From Sediminibacterium sp. (lineage in GTDB: Bacteria; Bacteroidota; Bacteroidia; Chitinophagales; Chitinophagaceae): 49,727 nucleotides of DNA. Positions 34,632 to 43,452 of this stretch are shown piece after piece (the first letter of the stretch is position 1; every line of letters begins with the position of its first letter). The notes under the pieces are model-generated. The model ran no database searches. It worked only from the letters and a program-made list of their open reading frames with translations, and was not told the DNA's origin. A program made the position numbers and the translations under genes. The stretch covers positions 90,240 to 139,966 of the forward strand of contig JANREK010000045.1 of NCBI GenBank assembly GCA_030726065.1, in the 5' to 3' direction.

Positions 34632-35855
34632 TTGAAAAAACTTTTTAAAAATCTCACCTTTTGGGTGTTGGCTTCTATTACTGCCGGCATTCTAGTTGGG
34701 TATATATCACCTAGCACGGGTGTTGCGATGCAACCATTGGGTAAGTATTTTATAGATGTTGTTAAACTTTTTATTAACCCCATTATTTTACTAACTATTA
34801 TCACTGGAATTTGTGGAATGAGTGATTTAAAAAAAGTGGGAAAGATCGGCGGGAAAGCAATTTTATATTTTGAAATTGTAACAACTATCGCATTGGTGAT
34901 TGGTGTAGTAGTGGCATATGTAATACAACCAGGTGCGCATGTGGACACTACGCATATTCAAAAAGCAGATATTTCTGCATACAAACAAGGCGCAGCTACA
35001 TTTTCTTGGTCTAGTTTTTTCAAAAGCAATATTACCATCCAGGTTTTAGTATTTGCTATTATTGCAGGAGTAGTTATAAGTAAATTAAAACAACGTGCAT
35101 TAATAATTTCAAAAATTAACTGGGCAAGTAAATATGTATTTAAAGGCTTACATTTTGTTATGTACCTTGCACCCATCGGGGCTTTTGGGGGCATGGCTTA
35201 TACCATTGGCAAATATGGCGTAGATACCTTATTACCTTTAATGAAATTAATGGCTTGTGTATATATCACCATGGCTTTATTTGTATTGCTCATTTTAGGG
35301 GCTATTTTAAAATACTGCAAGGTGAATATATTTTCTTTTTTAAATTATATCAGAAAGGAATTACTCATTGTATTAGGCACTTCCTCCTCCGAGGCTGCAT
35401 TACCCTCCTTGATGGAAAAGCTAGAAAAAATGGGCTGTTCAAAATCGGTGGTGGGCTTGGTGATTCCTGCAGGATATTCATTTAATTTAGACGGTACTTC
35501 CATTTATTTATCCATGGCGATTATTTTTTTAGCGCAGGTTTTTAATATTCACTTAAGTATAGAACAAATATTTACCATCATTGCCATATTGATGATTACT
35601 TCAAAAGGAGCTGCTGGTGTTACTGGCAGTGGTTTTATTGTATTATCCTCCACATTAACTGCTACTAATATGATTCCTTTAGAAGGGCTGGCTTTATTGT
35701 TGGGCGTAGACAGATTTATGTCTGAAGCCAGAGCCATTACCAATTTCATCGGAAATGGAATTGCTACTATTTTTATATCCCACACGGAAAAATTATTGGA
35801 TCATCCTAAAATGCACAAAGCATTTAGTAAGGAATCCCCACTAGATGAGATTTAA
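34632..35855 (+). CDS. Dicarboxylate/amino acid:cation symporter
   Basis: The 407-residue membrane protein belongs to the DAACS (GltP/DctA) family that imports glutamate, aspartate or C4-dicarboxylates with H+ or Na+. It has eight hydrophobic segments and two hairpin loops; the serine-rich hairpin VLGTSSSEAALPSLMEKL near residue 250 and the PAGYSFNLDGTSIY motif near 277 are diagnostic. The order of charged residues near RFMSEARAITNFIGNG does not let me decide the substrate. The start is a TTG (TTG AAA AAA CTT) that fits the family N-terminus; the first downstream ATG is far inside. It converges with the minus-strand gene that ends at 35869. Confidence 0.9.
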   Translation: MKKLFKNLTFWVLASITAGILVGYISPSTGVAMQPLGKYFIDVVKLFINPIILLTIITGICGMSDLKKVGKIGGKAILYFEIVTTIALVIGVVVAYVIQPGAHVDTTHIQKADISAYKQGAATFSWSSFFKSNITIQVLVFAIIAGVVISKLKQRALIISKINWASKYVFKGLHFVMYLAPIGAFGGMAYTIGKYGVDTLLPLMKLMACVYITMALFVLLILGAILKYCKVNIFSFLNYIRKELLIVLGTSSSEAALPSLMEKLEKMGCSKSVVGLVIPAGYSFNLDGTSIYLSMAIIFLAQVFNIHLSIEQIFTIIAILMITSKGAAGVTGSGFIVLSSTLTATNMIPLEGLALLLGVDRFMSEARAITNFIGNGIATIFISHTEKLLDHPKMHKAFSKESPLDEI

Positions 35856-35868
35856 TAAAATTTAAGGC

Positions 35869-36282
35869 CTATTGTATATAGGGCGAAATGCCTTTATTTA
35901 CATTTATGCTTTGTTCAAACTGTTTGTTTCCTATAGTAGCTTTAAGCGTGTACTTTCCCGATTCTATAAATTTATTATAATGAACAAAGTTGGGCTCATC
36001 GCTTGTTCTTTTGCTTAGGGTTAAATCCCATCGATAATCATTAAATCCCTTGTTGCCGTTAATTTTCGTGCTCCAAATTTCTTTGTTTGCTTTATCAATG
36101 ATGGAAAGCTGAATACGTTGGGACTCCTTTAACCATAATGAAAAATTCGTTTTTTCAAAACTACGATAATCAGGTTCGCCACCATTCGAGTTAAACCAAG
36201 GTCTTTGTATTTCTGAAACATCAAACAAATAATCTTGCTCTTTTGCTAGCTGCTGATTCATCATTTTTTGAATAGGCTTCAA
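35869..36282 (-). CDS. Possible C-terminal fragment of a secreted BNR/VPS10-like propeller protein
   Basis: The 137-residue product has no signal peptide. It contains HRPW-like IQRPWFNSNGG near residue 26 and then an Ig-like/FlgD-like beta-sandwich with INGNKGFNDYRWDLTL near 74 and ESGKYTLKATIGNKQFEQS near 107. In my recollection this combination normally ends large secreted BNR/VPS10 (sortilin-like) proteins, where a propeller of about 800 residues precedes it. Here the frame starts 13 bases after the nfu stop, so no propeller can be attached. It may be a remnant joined to the nfu transcript or a small independent protein. Confidence 0.45.
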   Translation of the reverse strand: MKPIQKMMNQQLAKEQDYLFDVSEIQRPWFNSNGGEPDYRSFEKTNFSLWLKESQRIQLSIIDKANKEIWSTKINGNKGFNDYRWDLTLSKRTSDEPNFVHYNKFIESGKYTLKATIGNKQFEQSINVNKGISPYIQ

Positions 36283-36295
36283 ATTTATTTAAAAA

Positions 36296-36895
36296 TTACT
36301 CCGCTTCTGCCACTACTTCTTTTACTTCTGGAATCATGCGCTTCATCATTCCTTCGATACCTGCTTTTAAAGTGACCATTGAACTAGGGCAACCACTACA
36401 TGAGCCTTGTAACATTAAATTGACTACGCCGTCATTATAACTTTTAAATTGTATTGCACCGCCATCCATCTCCACTGCGGGCTTAACATAGTTTTCTAAT
36501 AATTCTTTTACTCTCTTCACAATATCATCATCATCCGCATGAACAGTATTGGTTGCTTCTTGTTTAATTTTAGCTACCTCTTCTTCATTTACCACAACGC
36601 CACCATTTTCTAAATATTCCTTTAAAAAAGTTTTAATGGTTGGTATTACGTCTTGCCAATCATCGGTATCTGCACTTTTGGTCACTGTGATAAAATTGCT
36701 CGCTATAAACACACTTTTAATAAAGGGGAAGCTAAATAATTCTTTTGCCAAAGGAGAGGCAATCGCTAAGCTTTCCTCAGCGATATCGATACTTTTTCCT
36801 GGATACAAAAGCTTGTTTGCGACAAACTTCATCGTCTCCGGATTGGGTGTCATTTCAGTATAAATGCTTACAATGGTATTGCCTGTAGTAATCAT
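36296..36895 (-). CDS. Nfu/NifU-type iron-sulfur cluster carrier
   Basis: The 199-residue protein has an Nfu N-terminal domain (TEMTPNPETMKFVANK near residue 14, FPFIKSVFIASNFITVTK near 54) and a C-terminal NifU-like domain with CSGCPSS near 169, whose CxxC pair binds a [4Fe-4S] cluster for delivery to client enzymes. I start it at the ATG at 36895. The frame is open to a TTG at 36925, but an exact -7 element overlaps that TTG, so it cannot be the start. The gene stands alone apart from the small ORF just downstream. Confidence 0.92.
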   Translation of the reverse strand: MITTGNTIVSIYTEMTPNPETMKFVANKLLYPGKSIDIAEESLAIASPLAKELFSFPFIKSVFIASNFITVTKSADTDDWQDVIPTIKTFLKEYLENGGVVVNEEEVAKIKQEATNTVHADDDDIVKRVKELLENYVKPAVEMDGGAIQFKSYNDGVVNLMLQGSCSGCPSSMVTLKAGIEGMMKRMIPEVKEVVAEAE

Positions 36896-36922
36896 AGTTG
36901 CGCTTTTTGGTAAAATTGAATA

Positions 36923-36948
36923 CAAAAATAATCAAAAATGAGGGTCAA
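36923..36948 (-). promoter_or_regulatory. Promoter of nfu
   Basis: On the minus strand TTG at 36948-36946 and TATTTTTG at 36930-36923 are separated by 15 bases. The -7 element is an exact TAnnTTTG match and gives a leader of about 20-25 bases to the ATG at 36895. Confidence 0.55.
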
Positions 36949-37003
36949 TGAGGCGTTTGCCGCAATCTGGCCTATATTTTTCCGATATCGACAAGGGTAA
37001 AAC

Positions 37004-39340
37004 CTATGGAATGATGCTCAATTTGGCATAATTCAGCATAATCTTCTTTTTGCCGTTTTTATCAAATAGGATTAATGCAATTGGGTTGTGCGCGGAGCCT
37101 TCAATTTCTTTGATGACGCCAAACCCAAACTTTTGATGTTCTATCTTCATGCCTGCTTCTAAATCAGATGGGTCGGCAGCAGTAAAATTCTCGGAAGGAA
37201 TATGGTTTTTATTCAATGTACTTGGAGGCGCTACCGGCATATAGCTCGGTTTGCTTGGCTTGTTGTCGGAATTTAATTTAGGCTTAGGCTCACTCCATCC
37301 TTTGGTATTGCCACCATGCATGCGATCATAAGCATTACCCCAGCCAGAACTTTGGTTACGCGCCCCACCACCTGCACTTGATTTGTCAATTTTATCCTCG
37401 GGCATCTCCTCAAGAAATCGGCTTGGATCATTTTGTACTAATTGTCCAAAACGATACCTCGAATTTGCATGGCTCAACCATAAATGTCTTTTTGCACGGG
37501 TCACCGCTACATAAAACAATCTTCTTTCCTCTTCCAGTTCCTCCCTAGTATTTACACTCATGCCACTTGGGAATAAGGTTTCTTCTAAACCCACCACAAA
37601 CACACAAGCAAATTCCAAACCTTTCGCTGCGTGCACCGTCATTAATTTTACAGAATCTGCTTCATTCTTATCATTATCCGCATCCGTGATTAAAGTAATT
37701 TGTTGCAGGTAAGCGCCTAATCCCTTATCGCCTTGTTCCCCATCTTCATTGCTTGGACTTTCCGTCCACTCTTTAATGGAGTTCAACAACTCTTGTATAT
37801 TTTCGTAACGCGCTAAACCTTCGGTTGATTTATCATTAAATAATTCTTTGACAATATTGGTATGCTTACCCACTTGCACTGCAACATCATAAGCATTGTG
37901 CTTAGTGAGTTGATTTTGAAAATATTTGATCATGGTCACAAACTCCTCAATCGCAGTAAGTGTGCCCGCCTTAAATCCAAAAGCTTTTGCTTTGTCTAAT
38001 ACTTCGTAAAAAGTAATATTTTGTTCACCCGCAATGACCAAACATTTTTCAACCGTGGTTTTTCCAATACCCCTTGCAGGATAATTAATAATTCTTTTTA
38101 ATCCTTCTTCGTCTTTGGTGTTTGCAATTATTCTTAGGTAGGCGATGTAATCCTTAATCTCCTTTCTTTGATAAAAGCTAAGCCCACCGTATATCTTATA
38201 AGGGATACCTGTGCGTCTAAGGCTTTCCTCGAATGACCTACTCTGTGCATTCGTGCGATATAAAATGGCGAAGTCATTATTATAAAAATGATTTCTTAAT
38301 TTATTTTCTTGAATTGCATCCGCAACAAATTTTCCTTCCTCGTTATCGGTCATCGTTCTAATCAACTTAATTTTTTCACCTTCCTCATTTTCAGTCCACA
38401 AATTTTTTGGAATTTGACCCTGGTTATTTTTTATTACATGATTAGCAACTTCTAAGATGGATGCACTGCTGCGATAGTTTTGTTCCAACTTTACTAATTT
38501 AACATCATCGTAATCTTTTTGGAACTGTAAAATATTTTCAATAGTAGCGCCTCTAAAACTATAAATACTTTGTGCGTCATCACCCACCACACAAATATTT
38601 TCATGCACCGCGGCTAATAGTTTTGCAATTTGATACTGCACCGGATTGGTATCCTGATACTCATCAATTAATAAATATTTAAACTTGTGTTGGTATTTAT
38701 GAAGCACTTCTGGGTAGTCGCGTAATAGTTCGTGCATTTTAAACAGGAGATCATCAAAATCCATTGCACCATTTTTAAAACAGCGCGCTACATAGGATGC
38801 GTAAATTTCACCAATGGCAGGACGCTTTGATCTTGCATCCTCTTGCTGAATCATGGTATTGGAATTATATTCCACTGGACCAATCAATGCATTTTTTGCG
38901 GAAGAAATACGGTTATGTACAATATTCGGTTTGTAGTGTTTGTCATCCAAGCCCATATCATTAATGACTGCTTTTAATACCGATCTAGAATCGTCCGTAT
39001 CATAAATGGTAAAGCTTTGTGGGTAACCCAACTTACTGGCTTCTGCACGAAGCAATCTTGCAAATACACTATGAAAAGTGCCAATATATAAATTGCGTGC
39101 TTCTGTATTACCTAAGGTTTTTTCGACACGCTCCTTCATTTCCTTAGCCGCCTTATTGGTAAAAGTTAGCGCCAATATATTAAAGGAATCTACACCAATA
39201 TTCATTAAGTGCGCAATCCTACTCGTTAACACTTTTGTTTTACCGCTGCCCGCGCCAGCAATAATCATTAATGGACCATTCATATGGGTGACGGCCTCTT
39301 TTTGCTGTTCATTTAAACCTTCTAAATACGCTTGCATCAT
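37004..39340 (-). CDS. UvrD/PcrA-type 3'-5' DNA helicase
   Basis: The 778-residue SF1A helicase unwinds DNA in excision and mismatch repair and clears replication obstacles. Motifs run in order: Q-motif LNEQQKEAV (residues 9-17), AGAGSGKT (28-35), LIDEYQDTNPVQY near 225, GDDAQSIYSFRGA near 257, QNYRSS near 289, VKLMTVHAAKGLEF near 570 and VTRAKRHLWLS near 618. A low-complexity linker leads to a PcrA-like Tudor domain at the C-terminus (MKIEHQKFGFGVIKEIEG). There are two consecutive ATGs at 39340 and 39337; a -7 element ends one base before the first, which makes the second the better start. Confidence 0.95.
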   Translation of the reverse strand: MMQAYLEGLNEQQKEAVTHMNGPLMIIAGAGSGKTKVLTSRIAHLMNIGVDSFNILALTFTNKAAKEMKERVEKTLGNTEARNLYIGTFHSVFARLLRAEASKLGYPQSFTIYDTDDSRSVLKAVINDMGLDDKHYKPNIVHNRISSAKNALIGPVEYNSNTMIQQEDARSKRPAIGEIYASYVARCFKNGAMDFDDLLFKMHELLRDYPEVLHKYQHKFKYLLIDEYQDTNPVQYQIAKLLAAVHENICVVGDDAQSIYSFRGATIENILQFQKDYDDVKLVKLEQNYRSSASILEVANHVIKNNQGQIPKNLWTENEEGEKIKLIRTMTDNEEGKFVADAIQENKLRNHFYNNDFAILYRTNAQSRSFEESLRRTGIPYKIYGGLSFYQRKEIKDYIAYLRIIANTKDEEGLKRIINYPARGIGKTTVEKCLVIAGEQNITFYEVLDKAKAFGFKAGTLTAIEEFVTMIKYFQNQLTKHNAYDVAVQVGKHTNIVKELFNDKSTEGLARYENIQELLNSIKEWTESPSNEDGEQGDKGLGAYLQQITLITDADNDKNEADSVKLMTVHAAKGLEFACVFVVGLEETLFPSGMSVNTREELEEERRLFYVAVTRAKRHLWLSHANSRYRFGQLVQNDPSRFLEEMPEDKIDKSSAGGGARNQSSGWGNAYDRMHGGNTKGWSEPKPKLNSDNKPSKPSYMPVAPPSTLNKNHIPSENFTAADPSDLEAGMKIEHQKFGFGVIKEIEGSAHNPIALILFDKNGKKKIMLNYAKLSIIP

Positions 39341-39341
39341 T

Positions 39342-39349
39342 CAAAGATA
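39342..39349 (-). promoter_or_regulatory. -7 element of the UvrD/PcrA gene
   Basis: On the minus strand TATCTTTG is an exact TAnnTTTG match ending one base before the first ATG and four before the second. Transcription would begin at about the second ATG, which implies a leaderless mRNA. Confidence 0.6.
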
Positions 39350-39395
39350 CGACGAGTTCCTACATTTATGAAAGATGGGGAAAAAACAAACACAA

Positions 39396-39429
39396 ATAAA
39401 AAACCCCACACTGAAAAAGTGCAGGGGTT
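39396..39429 (-). terminator. Rho-independent terminator of the OmpA-family gene
   Basis: Read on the minus strand, AACCCC and GCACT pair with AGTG and GGGGTT (one small bulge) around TTTTC, followed by TTTTTTATTT. It separates the OmpA-family gene from the helicase promoter. Confidence 0.85.
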
Positions 39430-39487
39430 CGATATTGAAAATATTATATGAAACAATCTTTATACTAAAAGCCCATTCATTTGGTAA

Positions 39488-40378
39488 TTATTTCGTTTCT
39501 AATAATTTAAAGAATTGATCTAATTGAGGTAAGATTACAATTCTAGTTCTGCGGTTAGCAGCTCTGTTTTCAGCAGAATTATTTTCAGCTACTGGTACAT
39601 ATTCTCCTCTTCCAGCTGCAGTCATGCGCTTTGGATCAATACCATATTTTTCTTGTAATAATCTAACAATGGTAGTCGCACGCTTAACACTTAAATCCCA
39701 GTTGTCTTCCATCTTATTATCTGATCCTAATAATTGTTTAGAATCAGTATGTCCTTCTACCATGAATTCAATATTTGGTTGTGCTGCTAATACTTTAGCA
39801 ACCTTACCTAATACCACTGTTGCTTTATCCGTGATTGAGAAGCTTCCGCTTTTGAATAATAATTTATCAGAGATGTCAACATATACTACTCCTTTTTCAA
39901 CTTTAATATTAATATCACCATCGCTCAAATCACCAATCGCACCTTTTAAATTCATTACAAGCGCCATATTCATTGAATCCTTACGCGCCATAGAACCTTG
40001 TAAAGTTTGGATATAAGAATCTTTTGAACCAATATTTTCTAAAGACTTTTTTATACTCTCTGCTTGCGCACCTGATACTACTGACATATCTTGTAGTTGA
40101 TTTAAAACCACATTATTGTTTTTCTTTAAAAACTCAATTTGCTTATTTAAGTCATCAATAGTTCCTTGCATTGTTTTTGAAACAAAGTTTGATTTATCAG
40201 TTTCATTTTTTGCTTTTGAAGCTTGATCCTGCGCATCTCTATATTTAGTTTGCAAATCAGCATAAGCCCCATTTAATTGACCGTACTTTGCTTCTGCCTC
40301 TTGTAATTTTTTAGGGCTAACGCAAGAATAAGCACCAAGACTAATAATAGCAAGTGCTAAAAAAATTTTACTTTTCAT
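39488..40378 (-). CDS. OmpA-family lipoprotein with coiled coil
   Basis: The 296-residue protein begins with a lipoprotein-type signal ending at Cys19 (SLGAYSC). A long coiled coil with heptad-like charged repeats follows (residues about 25-120), then a C-terminal OmpA-like peptidoglycan-binding domain with FMVEGHTDS near residue 206, NWDLSVKRATTIVRLL near 223 and NRAANRRTRIVI near 273. It should sit in the outer membrane and hold it to the cell wall. I start it at the ATG at 40378: the frame is open to a TTG at 40429, but a canonical promoter overlaps that codon. Confidence 0.9.
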   Translation of the reverse strand: MKSKIFLALAIISLGAYSCVSPKKLQEAEAKYGQLNGAYADLQTKYRDAQDQASKAKNETDKSNFVSKTMQGTIDDLNKQIEFLKKNNNVVLNQLQDMSVVSGAQAESIKKSLENIGSKDSYIQTLQGSMARKDSMNMALVMNLKGAIGDLSDGDINIKVEKGVVYVDISDKLLFKSGSFSITDKATVVLGKVAKVLAAQPNIEFMVEGHTDSKQLLGSDNKMEDNWDLSVKRATTIVRLLQEKYGIDPKRMTAAGRGEYVPVAENNSAENRAANRRTRIVILPQLDQFFKLLETK

Positions 40379-40426
40379 ACTGTATCTGTTTTTTATTAAT
40401 TTATATAATTCAGCCAATGGCCAATA

Positions 40427-40456
40427 CAAAAATAAGCATATAGTTTAAAGTCCAAA
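40427..40456 (-). promoter_or_regulatory. Canonical promoter of the OmpA-family gene
   Basis: On the minus strand TTTG (40456-40453), an 18-base spacer and TATTTTTG (40434-40427) match both Bacteroidota consensus elements exactly. This is the best promoter in the window. The leader is about 45 bases. Confidence 0.75.
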
Positions 40457-40482
40457 AACTATTTTGAAATTTCTACATTTTC

Positions 40483-41046
40483 TTAACATTCAATATCGCC
40501 CGTAATGCTGTATTCTGGGACAAATCCTTTGAAATCCTTAAAAAAGTCGATTATTTTTCGTTTATCAGCATGCTCGTCGTCTGTTAAAAAGAATGGTTCG
40601 GTAAAAACCACTGTTCTATTGAAAAAATCCAAGGCCACCATGACCACCGGTACATTTGCTTTTTTTGTAATATGGTAAAATCCAGAGCGTAATTTGTACA
40701 CTTTCTTTCGGGTTCCTTCGGGCGATAAAGCCAAATGAAAGGTCTCCTTTTCATTAAATATTTTCACCACCTGTTCTACAAAATTATTATTTTTTGAGCG
40801 GTCTACTGGGTAGCAGCCCAAGTAGTGTAAAATCCAACTAAAAGGAGGAATAAAAAGCTCTTTCTTGCCTAAAAATCGAATAAATTCAAAATGCATTTTT
40901 TTTCTAACGGCTAATCCTAAAAAAAAGTCGGTACTATGGGTGTGCGGGGCAACAATATAAACTGCCTTTTTCAGTTCAAAAGGGAACCTTCCTTTTGTTT
41001 TCCATCCCTTTACGGTGAAAAACCACCAAGCAATTAGTTGTTGCAT
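40483..41046 (-). CDS. PlsC-like 1-acylglycerol-3-phosphate acyltransferase family protein
   Basis: The 187-residue protein has the HX4D catalytic motif as PHTHSTDFF near residue 34, the GKKELF segment near 60, and the substrate-binding SPEGTR near 109. It is shorter than classical PlsC and lacks an N-terminal membrane helix beyond a weakly hydrophobic start (LIAWWFFTV). Small proteins of this type in Bacteroidota are predicted lysophospholipid acyltransferases; the acceptor is unknown. Its start codon lies inside the end of an overlapping 43-codon ORF. Confidence 0.85.
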   Translation of the reverse strand: MQQLIAWWFFTVKGWKTKGRFPFELKKAVYIVAPHTHSTDFFLGLAVRKKMHFEFIRFLGKKELFIPPFSWILHYLGCYPVDRSKNNNFVEQVVKIFNEKETFHLALSPEGTRKKVYKLRSGFYHITKKANVPVVMVALDFFNRTVVFTEPFFLTDDEHADKRKIIDFFKDFKGFVPEYSITGDIEC

Positions 41047-41165
41047 AAATTATAACTTAAAAATGATTCCACCTCCAATCGCGCGGGCTTCAAACTATAT
41101 TCCGATATATATAATGTTATGCCCCCTAGTAAATAAAATGCTATAACAAAATAAAGATACTTCAT
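41034..41165 (-). CDS. Predicted 43-residue membrane peptide overlapping the acyltransferase start
   Basis: An ATG at 41165 opens 43 codons ending with TAA at 41036-41034. The product begins MKYLYFVIAFYLLGGITLYIS, one hydrophobic helix, and continues with a charged tail (SLKPARLEVESF). The ORF overlaps the acyltransferase start by 13 bases in another frame, which is typical of translational coupling. It is 35 bases after the mnmH stop. I recognise no family. A chance ORF is possible, but its position, start codon and membrane-like composition support a real small gene. Confidence 0.5.
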   Translation of the reverse strand: MKYLYFVIAFYLLGGITLYISEYSLKPARLEVESFLSYNLCNN

Positions 41166-41200
41166 CTTGGCTATTATAAATAGGATTAATATCAGATAAT

Positions 41201-42250
41201 TTATCTTTTCTCCACCAAAATAGCATTGTTCATTGGATCTACTTTTTCCGCATAGAACTGTTGCACCAGTAATTTTGGCGGGGAAGCACTTAGCGTATTT
41301 TTTTCATACCAGCGATCATAGTATTTTAGTAAAATTGCAAATGCAGCAATAATATTATTGTCATTAAAAAATTGCACCGCGTTTTTAGTTTCTAATCCAC
41401 CTAATCTTTTTTGTATTCTTACTGTGGCGTCAATTAATAGTTGTACATCATAACTGCCATAACCTTGCAAAATAAAGTTTAATCTTTCTTCAAAAGGAAT
41501 AATAATAAAATGACAAACACTATTACGCATTTGAATAAAAAAGGAATTAGGGATCATCACAAGTCCAATACGTTGGCTTTCATCTTCCACCCAAAAAGGC
41601 AGATCCGTTTTATTAGTAAAAAGTGCAGTGGCTAATTTATTTTCAAACATTTCCTGTGAAGGTTGGACCGCTTGTCCGATGGCGCCAAAAGCGGATCCTT
41701 TGTGATTGGCTAATCCTTCTAAGTCAATCACCGTATTATTTCTTTGTTGGAGTGCGTGTAAAATTTCTGTTTTACCAGAACCAGTAAATCCTCCTAACAC
41801 TTTGATGGAGTATTCTTTAATAAATTGATTTAATACCCAATTTCGATAAGCTTTGTAACCACCGGTTAGCTGATATACTTTATAACCATATAAGTCTAAT
41901 AACCAGGCTACCGCTGCGCTTCGCATGCCACCCCTCCAACAATGCACAAGTATATTTGGCTTTGTTGTATGCGCTACTTCTTGTTTTTCGCTCACCCATT
42001 TTTCAACTGTTTCAATCATGGGAAGTAGCTTGGTTCCAAAAAGCGGTAAGCCAACTTTTATCGCCGCCTCCCTACTTTGTTTTTTATAAGTAGTGCCAAC
42101 AATGGCACGTTCTTCATTGGTAAATAAAGATAGATTTAAAGCCGATACAATATGTGCATGATCAAATTCGCCGGGGCTTCTGACATCAATAATGAGTGAA
42201 TGAGGCGCTTGTATTATAAAGTCATCAATATCTATTTTTTGTACCGCCAT
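41201..42250 (-). CDS. mnmH: tRNA 2-selenouridine synthase
   Basis: The 349-residue protein has an N-terminal rhodanese domain with the active Cys in VHCWRGGMRS near residue 103 and a C-terminal P-loop domain with GGFTGSGKT near 153. MnmH (YbbB/SelU) replaces sulfur by selenium in the wobble 2-thiouridine of Lys, Glu and Gln tRNAs, through a geranylated intermediate, using selenophosphate. The selenophosphate synthetase SelD is not in the window. The gene follows the glycosyltransferase after 2 bases, so they share a transcript, although no functional link is evident. Confidence 0.93.
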   Translation of the reverse strand: MAVQKIDIDDFIIQAPHSLIIDVRSPGEFDHAHIVSALNLSLFTNEERAIVGTTYKKQSREAAIKVGLPLFGTKLLPMIETVEKWVSEKQEVAHTTKPNILVHCWRGGMRSAAVAWLLDLYGYKVYQLTGGYKAYRNWVLNQFIKEYSIKVLGGFTGSGKTEILHALQQRNNTVIDLEGLANHKGSAFGAIGQAVQPSQEMFENKLATALFTNKTDLPFWVEDESQRIGLVMIPNSFFIQMRNSVCHFIIIPFEERLNFILQGYGSYDVQLLIDATVRIQKRLGGLETKNAVQFFNDNNIIAAFAILLKYYDRWYEKNTLSASPPKLLVQQFYAEKVDPMNNAILVEKR

Positions 42251-42252
42251 AA

Positions 42253-43347
42253 TTATAAAGTTAATTGCTTTATAGCAGTTTCAAGTGCTTCTATAGAAAA
42301 ATTTGTAAACGGTGGTTTGATATAATTAAATTGACTTGCTTCATTTAAGGCAACACTTAATTTAAAATCAGTTTGATCATAACAAAGTGCCCATTTTTTT
42401 TCCTGCCATATCTTTCCTAATAAAATTTGTTCGGTTTGTCCCGGAGTTGGAATTAGTATTAATTTTTTTTCAAAAGGGATTAATTCCATGAGTGTTGTAT
42501 ACCCGCCTCTGCAAATGATATACTCAGCACGGTTAATTTCCTTTACTAAATCAGCGCCTGACAAATGCAGATACTTAGTTGCATTTTCATTTTGTTGAAA
42601 GGCTTCTTTTACTTTAGGGGTGCCCGCTACCACCGTAAATTTTAAATGTAATTGATTGCCCTTGGTCCATAATAAATTTTCAAGTAAGGTTCGTTGTGGT
42701 TCCGGGCCAGATACAATTCCTAAAAACGAAATCGGTTCTTGATGCCCAGCAATCTCTTTATGATCGTATTGTTTTAATCTTGACAAACATCCCATATACC
42801 AAATAGGGATATTGGGTTTTAATTTTGTATTGGCTAAAATACCCGATAAATTATTTTCACCTTCCATGTCCGGTATCCAACATACACTGAATCTCTTGAA
42901 CCAGGCATATTGTATTTTTTGGAATCCAGGCGTGGCCCAAGCATAAGGCATTTGAAAATTAAGTTGGTGCGTTATAAATACACTAGGCACATTTTTATGA
43001 TAAAAACCAAAACGATTATCGGAAATGATCATATCAAACTGCAGTTCCTTTTGTTTTTTTTGTAACCACCGATATTCATAATAGATACTGTAAATAATTT
43101 GCGGTATTTGAAAAAAAATAGCCCAGGGTAAAAGGGCGCCTATTTTTGCATATTTTATTCGGTAGCCACGTAAATGCAAGAAATGAGCATTGGGCAAGGC
43201 TTCTCTTAAAATGCTTTCATGATATCCTTCGGTGGCGATATATATTTGATAGTTCAATTGCTCTAATGCCTGAATCAGGGGAATACACCGAGTGGCGTGT
43301 CCCAATCCCCAATCAATCGGTGATATACAAATTTTGGCCTTATTCAT
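42253..43347 (-). CDS. MurG-like glycosyltransferase family protein
   Basis: The 364-residue protein has a GT-B fold layout: an N-terminal glycine loop, SPIDWGLGHATRCIPL near residue 9, and a C-terminal nucleotide-sugar site, YIICRGGYTTLMELIPF near 275 followed by PTPGQTEQ. This resembles the GT28 family (MurG, diacylglycerol glucosyltransferases). Acceptor and sugar are unknown. The start is ATG. A perfect 14-bp palindrome lies between this gene and the divergent DUF5690 gene and could control both. Confidence 0.75.
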   Translation of the reverse strand: MNKAKICISPIDWGLGHATRCIPLIQALEQLNYQIYIATEGYHESILREALPNAHFLHLRGYRIKYAKIGALLPWAIFFQIPQIIYSIYYEYRWLQKKQKELQFDMIISDNRFGFYHKNVPSVFITHQLNFQMPYAWATPGFQKIQYAWFKRFSVCWIPDMEGENNLSGILANTKLKPNIPIWYMGCLSRLKQYDHKEIAGHQEPISFLGIVSGPEPQRTLLENLLWTKGNQLHLKFTVVAGTPKVKEAFQQNENATKYLHLSGADLVKEINRAEYIICRGGYTTLMELIPFEKKLILIPTPGQTEQILLGKIWQEKKWALCYDQTDFKLSVALNEASQFNYIKPPFTNFSIEALETAIKQLTL

Positions 43348-43368
43348 AAAGCACTAATTTAGTCATTA

Positions 43369-43394
43369 TTATACATGTATAAAATGTAAATTTG
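43369..43394 (+). promoter_or_regulatory. Palindrome and -7 element upstream of the DUF5690 gene
   Basis: TTATACATGTATAA at 43369-43382 is a perfect 14-bp palindrome. TAAATTTG at 43387-43394 is an exact TAnnTTTG match. The palindrome sits in the -33/-7 spacer, where a regulator could block transcription. The leader to the ATG would be about 50-55 bases. Confidence 0.5.
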
Positions 43395-43452
43395 GTTACC
43401 GGAAAACGGCCTTCAATAAAGCTGGCGCTGCCACCCGTAAACAAAGAATCAT

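Noticed and set aside
39624..40016. 130-codon plus-strand frame inside the OmpA-family gene
   Set aside because: Antisense shadow of a gene with a promoter, terminator and clear OmpA domain.
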